A DNA stretch of 64,000 bases from Acanthosepion esculentum (Eukaryota > Mollusca > Cephalopoda > Sepiida > Sepiidae): the NCBI GenBank assembly GCA_964036315.1, contig OZ038509.1, positions 27,054,022-27,118,021 on the forward strand, given 5' to 3'. Made by a program: the position numbers and the translations under genes. Of the stretch, positions 53,931-64,000 are shown one piece after another. The notes under the pieces are model-generated. The model did not search any database and was not told where the DNA came from. It was given only the letters and a program-made list of their open reading frames with translations. Numbering within the stretch: the stretch's first letter is position 1; every line of letters begins with the position of its first letter.

Positions 53931-55170
53931 CTTCTACATGTGGCTTAGGCTATTATACTTGTATTTTATACTAGTATGTTTCAGATGGAGTTTGGTAGGT
54001 TTTTGTGGGTGTTTAAATGAGTCTTAATGGAGCTATGGTTGGGTAGGTGTAATGTAAGTCATCCAGATAGGCATGTAGTAGTATGACCAATGTAATTATG
54101 AGTTTGGTTTGATCAGGAACACAGTTCCTTAAGGGCATTTGAACTCATAAATAATGTTTTTTTGTAGTTTTGATTTTGTGGGCGTGTTGTTAATTTTTAT
54201 AAAGGTTAGCTGTTTTTATTTTTTTGTAATAGATAATTTGATTTTCTTGTTCAGGCCAACTGGGATTGTGTATTTCCTATATGTTCATTGTTTTGAACCC
54301 ACAAGGCTGACAAAGCAAAATCAAATTTTATCAGTCTCGCGAAATAAGATATTATCATGTCTTTCTGAAGTCTCCGATGTGGTAATTATTACTTGCTCTG
54401 TTTATTATGGATTACCAATTATGTACATATATATAATTTATTTATTTTATTATATATTTGACTATTATCCATTAACACCACCAGCCTAAATCTGAAGGTG
54501 ATAAGGTGTGAAAATTAATTTGATCTCTGAAGGCCACTTGTCCCCAGAGATCTGAAGACATTTTTTTTACCTCAAACTGTTTTGTCTTTCTTTCATTTTC
54601 AAACTGAAGAAGTCAAAATCTGGCAAAACATGTCTTTGATAAAAAAAATTTCCATTTTTGTCCAATCTTCACTTTTCTTTCCAATATTATTATACATCCT
54701 AGAAACACACATAATATTGTTAGAATTTTCTTTGATCCAATAATGAATTTTAAACTTGGGAGCAACAAGGAAGTCTTATGGAAAATAAGAACAAGGAAAC
54801 TTATACTAACAATCAGAATGAGACAACAGGAATTTCTGGGATACATGAGAAAAAAAGGCTCAGAAAATCTAATATAAGATATATTCACAGCAAGTGAAGC
54901 AGTAAGAGACCGAGTAACCTTGTTAATGGGTTTGTGTCAATGGATGGCAGAACAGAGAAGCTGTGGAGACCCATGATAACTTATGTCATGAGGGAGCATG
55001 GTATATAAATTTCTGTAAATGGCTGGTAATAATAGGGACAAAGGGGGGATAGTAAAAGATCAAAATCAGGATGTAAGCAGGGTCAATTACTATTATACAT
55101 CCCACACACACACACACACATATATATATGTCATCCACAGTCAGACTGTTTTGCTGTATCACAGCTCATC
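53931..55170. other. Unassigned sequence
   Basis: At 54607 ACTGAAGAAG ... GGCAAAACATGTC vaguely recalls the retroelement arm cores but lacks a stem. A CA/TA run is at 55102-55130. No gene is recognised. Confidence 0.3.
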
Positions 55171-55174
55171 AGTG

Positions 55175-55268
55175 TGGCTAGACATCCGGTTGCCTCTAGC
55201 TAGGATTGAAACCCGACTTGGCGTCAGTCATGGATTCTACCACCAAGCCGTTGGTGCACACCAGGGAT
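55175..55268 (-). mobile_element. tRNA-derived SINE head, second type, minus strand
   Basis: On the minus strand GGCTTGGTGGTAGAATCC (A box) and CGGGTTTCAATCCTAGC (B box) are spaced as in a tRNA. GAGCTGTGATACAGCAAAAC and a TA/CA run follow. It differs from family C. Confidence 0.65.
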
Positions 55269-55428
55269 GAAGGTGAATTTAAGCGTATTTATTTTTAGAT
55301 AAACACACAGTGACTAAGAGAACTTGATCCGATTTACCGAAGAGTCTTGCATTATTAGCCGTAATAGTCACTGTTTACAAACCCACACTTCCTCCCCAGA
55401 GAGCTCAACTGAAATAAATTTTTCAGGA

Positions 55429-55432
<4 letters not shown>

Positions 55433-55489
<57 letters not shown>

Positions 55490-55512
55490 TAGAGAGAGAG
55501 AGAGAGAGAGAG
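55433..55512. repeat. TA then GA microsatellite
   Basis: About 27 TA units followed by GATAGAGAGAGAG. Confidence 0.9.
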
Positions 55513-55544
55513 GTAAAGATGTGTTTGGTAATCCATATGGATAA

Positions 55545-55660
55545 TTCCAAGGAGGATATAATCCAGAGAGCTCAATGTAAAAACGGAGCAAAGATTAATT
55601 ATATTTCGATTCTAAGGAAATAAATTATAACCACCATGAACCCTTAAAGTTGTCTGTTTC

Positions 55661-55692
<32 letters not shown>
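55545..55692. mobile_element. Family L element fragment
   Basis: GGATATAATCCAGAGAGCTC, then TTCGATTCTAAGGAAATAAA and TTATAACCACCATGAACCC correspond to pieces of the family L element at 42384-42727. It ends in a TA run (55667-55692). Confidence 0.5.
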
Positions 55693-55697
<5 letters not shown>

Positions 55698-55980
55698 TTA
55701 GTTTTAGAAGCTCTTCACATTAAGCTTATCGATTGATTTTCTTCCCTCTCCATCTTGTGGGTGGTCTGGGAGTACAATTTTTTTCTGTTTTATATTCACT
55801 ACGAGTGAGCTTATTGATATTGATTTATTATTTTCATAATAAGTTTATTTTAGTTGTGGTTCCTTATTTATTCTCCCATGCAATTTTTCAGTTTTTCTGT
55901 TTGTGATTATTTTGGGGGGTTTTTGTTCCATGGAATCTTTCTGAAGTGTTGGATGAAAAATAACGCACTATCATTTTTAA

Positions 55981-56035
<55 letters not shown>

Positions 56036-56879
56036 CTGGTAAAATCATACCAAACTTTTCATGAACAAACAAGGCTGCTGTTAATCTTGGAGAACTTCAA
56101 AGAAAAGGAAAGGAAGCAAGCTTCACGCTCTGCTGCTTGATTATTATTATTATTCCATCTGTACTTAAAATGGTTTCTCATGGTGGTGGGGAATGTGTCT
56201 GTGTTGGATTTTGCAAATCTATAAAACAAAGATTTGAACTGCATCACATAAGAACTGTGCCAAAGATTCTCTTGCTCTGCTTAGATACAGGGTTTTGCTG
56301 AAATTAAATTCCTGCAGTGAGGATAAACGATTGTGTTCTGATCTTCTTGAAACTCACATTAGAAAGCCGTCTTGCAGCTAAAGAATATCTAGCCTGAAAA
56401 CTAATAAAAAATACTTTTTGTCTGAATTTAAAATACTTAAGATTATTTAGCAGCTGAAGATGAATGAATTTGATAAAAAAAATACTGGGGGGGGGTATAG
56501 AAAAAAAAGAAAGCAAAAGAAACGAATCACAATGAATACACTTCTGACTAATTATGCCTCTTTTGTATGTCGACAGAATCATCGACCATTAGAAGCTTTG
56601 TATTAAAAGTGTCACCAGCACCTGGGATCAACAGATGAATTAATCTGGTAATAACATGAAATTCAAATCATTGCAGGTCATTTTATTTCAGCTTCCTGAA
56701 AAATTGACAAAATTATTACAGGTACAACATTAATATTCTGCTACTCTTGCTTCTAGAATGGATTATCCATTTTGTCAAGCCAACAGAAGTCACATAATAA
56801 CAATACAACAATACACTTCTGAATTAATCTGGTAATAGCATGAAATTCAAATGAACGGCACTTTATCTCTTGTTAGCGA
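55693..56879. other. No gene seen; TA microsatellite at 55985-56031
   Basis: GAATTAATCTGGTAATA-CATGAAATTCAAAT occurs twice, at 56637 and 56822, a local duplication. No gene is recognised. Confidence 0.4.
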
Positions 56880-56982
56880 TTTAGGATTGGGTTTCCAATT
56901 GCTTCTGAAGTTTGTTTTTTTTTCTCCTTCACTCCCAACTCCCAGTAGCACCTTGCATCTTCGTGGCATTATTGCCTTTTTG
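56880..56982 (+). mobile_element. LINE 3'-tail-like fragment, copy 3
   Basis: GGATTGGGTTTCCAATTGCT, CACTCCCAACTCCCAGTAGC and GTGGCATTATTGCC are the reverse complement of blocks at 4515-4610. It abuts the SINE at 56988. Confidence 0.5.
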
Positions 56983-56987
56983 AGGAG

Positions 56988-57300
56988 GCACCATGGTGTA
57001 ATGGATAGCAGCTCAAATTAAGGAATTGGAGAGCTGAGTTCAAATTCCAGTCGAATCCATTAAATTCACTTATATGCTAATACCCTTGGGAAAGGTATGA
57101 ATCCTCTTCTTAGAACCCCCTCCACTATGGGTAAATAGCAGGACAGACCGAGTTCTATTGCCTTGGATGGTAACTGGTCTACTTCAGAAAGAAATGGCAA
57201 TCTACTGCAGGAAAAAATAGCTGCTTCTTCAGTCATGTATCGAAAGATACATGATCGCTTAAATGTGTGTCATGCATGGCACATAACGGACTGACTGATC
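56988..57300 (+). mobile_element. SINE family C, near full length, plus strand
   Basis: Head: ACCATGGTGTAATGGATAGC (A box) and TGAGTTCAAATTCCAG (B box). Body: AATACCCTTGGGAAAGGTAT, TAAATAGCAGGACAGACCG, GAAATGGCAATCTACTGCAG, GTATCGAAAGATACATGATC, GCATGGCACATAACGGAC. There is no poly-A tail; it ends in GATCGATC. Confidence 0.8.
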
Positions 57301-57618
57301 GATCAAAATATAAGTTTCATTAAAGGTGACTGACAGAGGGCAGGGATTAAGCTTTCTATTTAATTTCCCTTGTGTTTATATGAGCATTTTATTTTCCGGA
57401 CATAAAGTGTATAAAAGCTATCCAAATGTTCTATATATCCAAATGCTTTTGGCTATTCTATTAGCAATTATCAAGGATGTTTTTATTTTTAACTGAATGC
57501 ATAGATTTGTTTTTTATAAGTATCTACAGGGTGATCGGAAAATCTTCTCACCCTATCTCTCTCTTCCAAACTGTAGAAGCTTGTGTCAGCCAGAATTTTT
57601 CAGCAGAAAGTTATATTA

Positions 57619-58894
57619 CAAGGTAACCAAAAAAGTTCTGTTCATTTTTAAAGGAAAAAAAGAAAACGCTTCACAGTATGTGTAACTTATATTTTGTCTT
57701 CGAAGTAATCGCCATCAGCATCCAGCACCTTCTGCCAACGTGTCTCCAGCTGCGGTAGAACTCGGGGTGGGGTGGGGTGGGGGTTTTGACGCAAAGAAGT
57801 CCGTGATGGCTTTGCGCAAGTCTGCTTCATTGGTGAAGGATTTCCCACAAAGATAATTATCCAGGGAGTGGAAGAGGTGGTAATCGGATGGCGCAAGGTC
57901 AGATGAATAAGGTGGATGGCCCAAAGTCTCCCACCCAAGTTGCTGTATGGTATCCCTGACCACTCACGCGGCCTTGCATTGTCATGGAGGAAAAGCACAC
58001 CTTTGTGATTCACCAGTGCTGGCTCCTTCTGGCGCAATGCCTGTTGCACACGTTTCAATTGCTGCGAGTATAGGTCTCCAGTGACCGTTTGGCCCGTTGG
58101 TAGCAGTTCATAATGAACCACTTGATGACCTGTCCACCAGACACAAAGCATAATCTTGCGTGGGTGCATAGGCGGTCTTGCGATGTAAGGGACAGCATCC
58201 TGAGGAGACAACCAATGTCTGGGACGCTTGGGAGTTTCGTACAGAACCCACTTTTCATCACTGGTAAGCACTCGATTAAATAAGGATGCGGTACAGTGGC
58301 GAGAAAGCAGCAATACGCAGGCTGGCACTCATTGTCCCTTGTGGACCTCCAAGAACATTTGCGGAACCCACTTGCTCAGTTTGTACGTCTTACCTAGGCG
58401 GTGCAGGTGAAGTCGGTTTCATCGGAAATGTTGAACTGTCTTGCAAGTTCACCACACGTTAGACTACTGTCCTCTTCAATGGCCACCTTCAGGACTCCGT
58501 CATTCAAGACCTGTGGTCGTCCACTGCAAGGCTCATCATGGAGAGACAAATCTCCTGACTTAAATTTTTGAAACCAATGCCTTGCAGTACATTCATCCAC
58601 AGCACTATCTCCAAACGCTTGACACATGCGGCGACTTGATGCAGCTGCTGATAAGCCCACTTTGAAGTCGTAAACCCAACAGCCCAGAACGAGATCTCTA
58701 GACACCTCCATCCTTCTCACAGCTGTCCGGCTTATAACTGCTGGCCGGGCACGGTGCATGTGTTTTTTATAATGTCTGACGTTCCTACTTCCGGCTGTCC
58801 AAATTTGAAAACAATTGCTACATGCATTTTGTATATATTTCAACTTCATTCAATGACTAATCAAAAAACGGACAGAACTTTTTTGGTTACCTTG
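57619..58894 (-). mobile_element. mariner transposon, 1276 bp, inactive
   Basis: Termini CAAGGTAACCAAAAAAGTTC (57619) and the same sequence reversed at 58894 form a near-perfect inverted repeat of about 23 bp. TA lies on each side (57617-57618, 58895-58896). The total length is that of a full mariner. Confidence 0.92.
57687..58849 (-). pseudogene. mariner transposase (DD34D), frameshifted
   Basis: The N-terminal half (58394-58849) contains AAASSRRMCQAFGDSAVDE, ARHWFQKFKSGDLSLHDEP and GELARQFNISD, the paired helix-turn-helix and GRP-type linker. After a deletion near 58330-58394 the catalytic part follows: LTSDEKWVLYETPKRP (first D), PRKIMLCVWWTGHQVVHYEL, GVLFLHDNARP (second D) at 57980. A frame change leads to QQLGWETLGHPPYSSDLAPS (third D, 34 residues on) and FFASKPPPHP. 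Another change restores WQKVLDADGDYFEDKI. All three aspartates survive, but at least three frame breaks prevent expression. A GGGGTGG run at 57765-57782 marks one of them. Confidence 0.9.
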
Positions 58895-59035
58895 TATGTA
58901 GGGGTGATAAGACTTTCAGACCACCCTCTAGAGTGATAGAATGTTTTTTTTTTTTTTTTTCAAAAACAGTACATTATGTCCGTGTTCATAGTTAGTATTG
59001 TTGAGTGTTGGCTTTTTCTTTTTATTATTAACACT

Positions 59036-60142
59036 AAAAAAAAAATCGACAGTTTAGTACATTTAGTGTACTATGTCAAAGGTCAATGTCACTTTTTATG
59101 GTTCTTGTGTGAATATTAACCAGCAGTAAAAGAGCTTTCTAAAGATATACAACTTGATCCTATTGGGAGATATGAAGATATTATAATATAGTAGCAAATA
59201 CCAAAATGCTCCATTTTGAATTTCATCCGACTTGGTAAAATCCTTGTAGCCCAGGCCACAGTCAAAAGTCCACCACAAAATTTTGTACGTATGCTGCCAT
59301 TGGGCAGATAAATTTGTTGTTAAATAAAAACAAATAAAAAAAATAAATAAAAAGATATGCTTTTTGAGAAATTAATGGTTAAAGGTTAAGGTCAAATTAT
59401 TTTATTTGACCACAAAACAAAAAATAAATAGATCAGCTTTTAGATCTATCCAAGTACTTTAAAATGGTATATAATTTAGATTTGTAGGTGAAAAAACAAC
59501 TGAGATATTGATATTTAAACATTGTGCCTATTCTCTAAAAATCACTAGCAATAGTCAAAGGGTCTTAATTTTGGGAAATCTTTGACCAAGAAATGTAAAA
59601 GAGACACTATTTAATTTGTATCATGCAGGTTTATAAATGTGCCAAATTTGAAAATATCCATGTTGATGATAATCAGACCTTTGTTGATTTGAAATGAAAT
59701 GCCTGTATAACATAATAAGCACCAATAAAAACAAATTCAACTATAATAACAGCACCGACTCACTTTTGTTCATCAGGCATTAAATTATATCACTTTATAT
59801 CCTCCATAGTATACATTGACTTTCACAGTCTTAATATTTTTGAGTGTTCTTAAAAATTTTGAAAACCTAATATTTTTTACTTCTGTTTATAAATACTAGT
59901 CGCAAAATAAAATCTTCAAATTTGCCTTGATAAACTCCATAAAAGGCTAAAACATGCTGGTAACAAAAACTTCTCATTTTGTTGCATGTGTGTATGTGTG
60001 TGCGTGTGTGAATAAGACATAGAATCTGGACAAAGTTTGATAAATTAGAAAACTGTTTCATTGACTTGATTAGATATTTCACCAAGAGAAATCCAAGCTA
60101 ACAATGGTGAAACATGTATTCAAGTCAATAAAACAATTTTCC

Positions 60143-60180
<38 letters not shown>

Positions 60181-61344
60181 CATATATAATCAGTTATATG
60201 GATATGAGTTTGTGACACTGGGATTCACACTGTATTTATGTATGTAAGTATGTGTGTGTGTGTGTGTGTGAGAGAGAGAGTGTCATCCCAAACAGACACA
60301 GAGGAGAATCTCCCCATCCCACAACCAAATATAATCTAACACAAACAAGCATAAATAGATTCAATTTTTAAAAAATAAACCAGTTTTTCTGATGATCACA
60401 AAAGTGTGAAACTCAGGGTCAGAAACTCTCATCCATACAACTGAATATATTAGCTCACTGATAGAGTGCTTTCCCCTAAGTACTGCACATATAAAATAAA
60501 AATAATAACAACAATGATGATGATAATAATACATATATACATACACATAACAGCAATGAAAAAAAAGAAAACTTTCAAAGAAAACAAAGTTCACATGAAA
60601 TTTCTTTAATATTCAACCCATTGAAAATGCCAATTTCAATAATTTTATTGACATTGGTAAGAAAAAAAGAAAATGATTTAACTGATATTTTACAAGAATT
60701 TTATGATCTGATACAATATTATTAATAATATTTAAGTTGTGAAAATTATATAAAATAGAAAACACATTAAGAAAAAAAAAATTGATTCCAACAAATACAT
60801 TTGGATTGTGAACTTCCTTAAACTTATCCCTCAGAGCCAGATTAAAAATATTTACTAAAATTAACACACCCTTACATAATGTGGCTAAAATGAAAGACTG
60901 TTCCTCAGAGACTGGCATGTGAAATTGCTGTATACTTTAATTCTTTTTATGAATATTGATTAACTGTGCATAAAAGACGTCTTTTTGGATTGTTTTGTCA
61001 CATAAGCATTGGAATTTGCGTGTCATATTAAAAAAAAAAAATCTAAATATACATTTAACATTTTCTATTTTGAAATATTCACTTCTGCAAATAGTATTTT
61101 ACCCTTTTTTTTCTCTGCTATAAAATTCAGAATAATTTAATACAATTATCTCAGTTAGGATTACCATCCAAGGACAAATGTGAATGAATTGGTCAAAGCA
61201 ATGATATTTATTCTTGTAAAAAGAATCAGTCAAATTCTTGTGATTAAATCAATCATTAATGAAGAGATCTTTCAGGCTTTCACTTCAGTTATATAATGCA
61301 TTTCAGTCTTGGATAGAAAAATACAAATACAGTATATCTGTAGT
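59036..61344. other. AT-rich sequence, no gene seen
   Basis: It contains microsatellites at 60146-60175 (TA) and 60250-60290 (GT/GA). No reading frame with recognisable motifs and no element ends were found. Confidence 0.4.
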
Positions 61345-61505
61345 ACAGGTACCTCCCAAAAAGTTATAACTAAGTTTAAAAATGCATTTTAAGAAGTGAA
61401 AAATCTTTCTTGGAACTTTAATTTTAGTTTTAATTCCAAGCTAATAAATTAAATTTAATATTCCTAATAAGTAAAATACTAATTCAAATTGACAGATTTC
61501 TGCTG
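61345..61505. repeat. Dispersed repeat E, partial copy E3
   Basis: AATTTTAGTTTTAATTCCAAG, TAATAAATTAAATTTAATATT and TAAGTAAAATACTAATTCAA follow the start of E1 and E2. Confidence 0.6.
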
Positions 61506-61527
61506 ATAAGGTACTATTCAACTTTGC

Positions 61528-61682
61528 TTGATTGACCTGAATGTTTAAGAAATCTTATTAAAGAAAATTTGCACTCTTCAGCAGGAATCAAAACCTGCTA
61601 CCCTCAGGTCAGTTGGAGCTGTTGTTTAGCCCAGTATGCCTTATCACTTTAAGATTTCTCAAACATTCAGGTTGTTAGAGTA
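61528..61682 (-). mobile_element. Small inverted-repeat element with tRNA-like core
   Basis: GACCTGAATGTTTAAGAAATC (61533) returns inverted at 61656-61675. The minus strand of the interior has TGGGCTAAACAACAGCTCC and GCAGGTTTTGATTCC, placed like A and B boxes of a tRNA-derived SINE. Confidence 0.45.
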
Positions 61683-61739
61683 TCCACTAAAATAATGATT
61701 AAAGTGGTAAAAATCTATTGGATTAATAAAAATCCATTC

Positions 61740-61745
61740 TAAAAT

Positions 61746-61781
<36 letters not shown>

Positions 61782-61929
61782 TATATATATATGCGTGATG
61801 CATTTCGTCTTTAAGAACTTCAGACTAAAGTGATGTTTATATTGATGTAACTAAACATGTACATGAGGGTGGAAATTTTTGAACTTTAATATTTATGTTC
61901 AGAAAAACTATATTAATTATAAACTTGAG

Positions 61930-61970
<41 letters not shown>
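61740..61970. repeat. TA/CA microsatellites
   Basis: Runs at 61747-61790 and 61932-61970, with unassigned sequence between. Confidence 0.85.
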
Positions 61971-61973
<3 letters not shown>

Positions 61974-62390
61974 AATAAGATGGAGACTTTAATTATCCAT
62001 TTTGTTTATAATTTTTATTTTGTTAACACTGAGATGTTCATCTCATCAGAACGAAAACCAGCTCCACAAATGGAGAAAGTACACCGGACAGACACTTTAG
62101 CTTGATAGTAGGGAGGGAAGGTGAGAGAGAGGGGTTGGGTAAAGATAGGGCTGAGAGATTAGTGGTTAGTAGTGGTCGGTTTCCTTAACCAAGAATTTAC
62201 TCTACACTTTTTAGATTTTAATATTGGTTTGTATGTTACTTTGGCCGATACCGTTTGTTGTTTTTATGCAGGATAAATTAGGTCAATTCAAATTAATTTA
62301 ATTAAATGGATCTTAATCTAAATAAAATTTGGTGTTACTATGGTAAAACTTAAGCATTTGTTTTTGGCCAAAATCTTATAGTCAGTGGAT

Positions 62391-62612
62391 ATATATATAT
62401 ATATATGCACATTTCATTAAAAACGACTGACAAGGTGCTTAGACGAAAGCGCTCGGATAAAAATAACATTCGGACAGTTTTTATATAATTTATCCTCTGA
62501 AAAGAAAAACTTTATTAGATCGCACGAGAAATTATATAAAAAACTAAATAAAAGGACCTTGTCAGTCGTTTTTAATGAAATGTGCATGAAAGAAGGATTG
62601 CTGCCTAAATAC

Positions 62613-62660
<48 letters not shown>
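62391..62660. mobile_element. Inverted-repeat element between TA runs
   Basis: Arms GCACATTTCATTAAAAACG / ACTGACAAGG (62407-62435) and the exact inverse (62555-62586) enclose about 120 bp, with TA runs on both sides. CTGACAAGG ... GACGAAAGC inside the left arm is a degenerate hammerhead-like order. Confidence 0.6.
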
Positions 62661-62999
62661 TCTCCACTAATTTAAATCAATTACAGGACAAAGTTTATCT
62701 CAAAAGGGAACAGTCCTAGCAAATTTCAAAAAGTACTCAACATCCAATTTGTAGAGCAATATTATGAAACTATCTTAAAGGTTCAACTGCTTCACCACAC
62801 TACTGCAGTTTCAACCTCTTGGATCTTCAGGTGGGTTTGGTTTACCATTATCTCTCATGTTACTTCATATTTAAATATACTGCCTGTTCCACCTCATGTC
62901 ACACAAGAAAATGTTTCATATCCACTTCTTATTAAATTTTTGAACAGTGTGGATTCTTTATATATATATAATTTCAAAACTTGCTATATTTATGAGAAA

Positions 63000-63180
63000 A
63001 GAGTGCTCGATATCAGAGAGGTATATGCTATATATAAGCAAGAGAGGACACTGAGGTCCACACCAAGTGGTTACAGTCTGTGTCATGCGTGAATGCAATC
63101 TTCAAGCCATCAGTTTCCACTTTGATATTTACATATGCTTTATCTCTGATATTGTGCACCTTTACACATAAATATAGCCA
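63000..63180 (-). mobile_element. Retroelement relic with decayed hammerhead core
   Basis: On the minus strand at 63060-63103, TTGAAGA, TTGC-ATTCAC-GCAT, GACAC, then AGACT and GTA occupy the positions of the 47.2-kb hammerhead, with one change in each conserved box. Blocks such as GATATCAGAGA (63008) also resemble the start of the reverse-transcriptase element at 44950. Confidence 0.45.
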
Positions 63181-63359
63181 ACCTTATTTTTATCATTTTA
63201 TATATGATAGGATAAGGAACAAATAGGAAATGTTTATAAATCTAACATGATTTGCTTTTATTCTTATCTCATTTTAGATTTAAGTTTCCTATTTGTTCGT
63301 TATCCTATCATTCTGTCAGATTCTAATCCATATTTGATCCCAATTCATCTTTATATTTT

Positions 63360-63665
63360 TTTCATCACTGGTAGCATCAGTGAGTTTCATGCATAACATA
63401 ATCTTCAGGTGCTGAGTTAAGACTTAGCTTGGTAACTGAAGATTGTGTAGTGCATGAAACGGAGTGGTGAGAAAAAAAAAAGTATATTTATTAATATATA
63501 GTTTATAGCTCTGTCATATATATTAGTGAATATACGTAATATCCTACATTGATAGTACGACTTGGAGTTTCATGCAATCTTCAGGTGCACCTCTAGATTG
63601 TGTGTTTGCATGAAACTGAATCATGCTATCAACATAGGATATTATGTATATTCACTAATATATAC
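63360..63665. mobile_element. Compound inverted repeats with three hammerhead-like cores
   Basis: Minus-strand GCACCTGAAGATTATG (63400), plus-strand CTGAAGATTGTGTAG with CATGAAACGG (63437-63464) and minus-strand GCACCTGAAGATTGCATG (63588-63572) share the CTGAAGA...GAAAC order of the 47.2-kb core. The last lies in the loop of a 145-bp near-perfect palindrome: arms 63518-63560 and 63617-63662 (TATTAGTGAATATACGTAAT / reverse). Confidence 0.55.
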
Positions 63666-63972
63666 TTAATAGCTCTGTTATACAACACAGAGCACTGTTT
63701 TAATAATCCTGAGAAAAAAAAATATATATATATGTACGTGCAAGTATGTGTGCATATACATGTTTTTTATCATATATATATTACACACACTGTTATAACT
63801 CCCGTCTAGAGGCTATGATATTATGTCTTGCTTAGGCTACGTGCTGTGATGTCTGTTATAAATTCTGACGGACTCCAAAAGACTACTTTTGACTCACTTG
63901 GAATTCTTTATTTAAGGCGTCTTGCCTAGTTTGTGTTACCAAAGGTGTGTTATTTACTTCACAATACACACA

Positions 63973-64000
63973 TTATATATATATATATATATATATATAT
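63973..64000. repeat. TA microsatellite running off the window
   Basis: At least 14 TA units to the window end. Confidence 0.9.

Larger units (their letters stand above)
57527..58928. mobile_element. Older TA-flanked MITE enclosing a mariner
   Basis: The left end is CAGGGTGATCGGAAAATCTT and the reversed right end is GAGGGTGGTCTGAAAGTCTT, each followed inside by CTCACCCTA or ATCACCCCT. TA flanks both (57525-57526, 58929-58930). Without the mariner the element is about 125 bp. Confidence 0.75.
57465..59035. repeat. Dispersed repeat K, copy split by nested transposons
   Basis: 57465-57526 and 58929-59035 together match 53765-53930. The insertion between is the TA-flanked pair of elements described separately. 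Confidence 0.75.

Noticed and set aside
54600..54640. CTGAAGAAG...GGCAAAACATG as another hammerhead core
   Set aside because: No stem II can be drawn and GAAA is absent; too weak to list.
44874..64000. Upstream HTRA2 exons, in particular the one with the catalytic GNSGG loop
   Set aside because: I looked for minus-strand coding of this motif and for the TNAHV histidine loop and saw neither; they probably lie beyond the window.
1..64000. Integrated viral genes or bacterial-type operons
   Set aside because: No capsid, polymerase, integrase of viral type or operon-like gene cluster was recognised; all coding remnants fit host HTRA2 or transposable elements.

Overview
The window is animal nuclear DNA from an AT-rich, transposon-dense genome. 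A cephalopod, probably an octopus, fits best; this is an inference from very large introns, many tRNA-derived SINEs, abundant Penelope-like elements, and long TA and CA microsatellites. No sequence here names the species. The only host gene I can support is the 3' end of an HTRA2-type mitochondrial serine protease on the minus strand. Its last three coding exons (44753-44873, 30517-30700, 25462-25627) have canonical splice sites and join in phase. They encode the end of the protease domain and the whole PDZ domain. The gene continues to the right of the window, and its introns are about 4.9 kb, 14 kb and more than 19 kb.

Left part, downstream of HTRA2 (1-25.4 kb): a 68-bp tandem array (845-1258), a dead Tigger/pogo transposon with TA duplication (2168-4329), a Penelope-like insertion (5497-6191), an internally deleted Helitron with both ends visible (7628-11093), a hAT transposon (13327-17731) that received three younger insertions, a mariner relic (17803-18990), a LINE broken by a Penelope-like insertion (20120-21850), and a diverged 1.05-kb repeat carrying a LINE 3' fragment (21843-23795).

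Middle part, the two sequenced HTRA2 introns (25.6-44.7 kb): a hAT-type non-autonomous element with 8-bp target duplication, a 430-bp purine tract, two Tc1-like copies at microsatellite edges, 33-bp and about 35-bp minisatellites, a 5S rRNA-derived sequence joined to a tRNA-derived SINE, two more Penelope-like insertions, and a 1-kb array of CA repeats alternating with an ATCATT-containing spacer.

Right part (44.9-64 kb): a decayed reverse transcriptase/GIY-YIG-like element followed by a good hammerhead ribozyme core (47203-47248), further inverted-repeat elements with hammerhead-like cores, two related CpG-rich promoter-like segments (this one and one at 38.2-38.6 kb), a LINE palm-domain fragment, and a mariner nested in an older TA-flanked element.

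The most interesting signal is the Penelope-like family. Five copies carry 12-bp target duplications, paired inverted arms, a tRNA-like internal segment, a hammerhead-like core and, in two copies, the same C-terminal coding tail. Related hammerhead-like cores appear in at least three other element families in the window.
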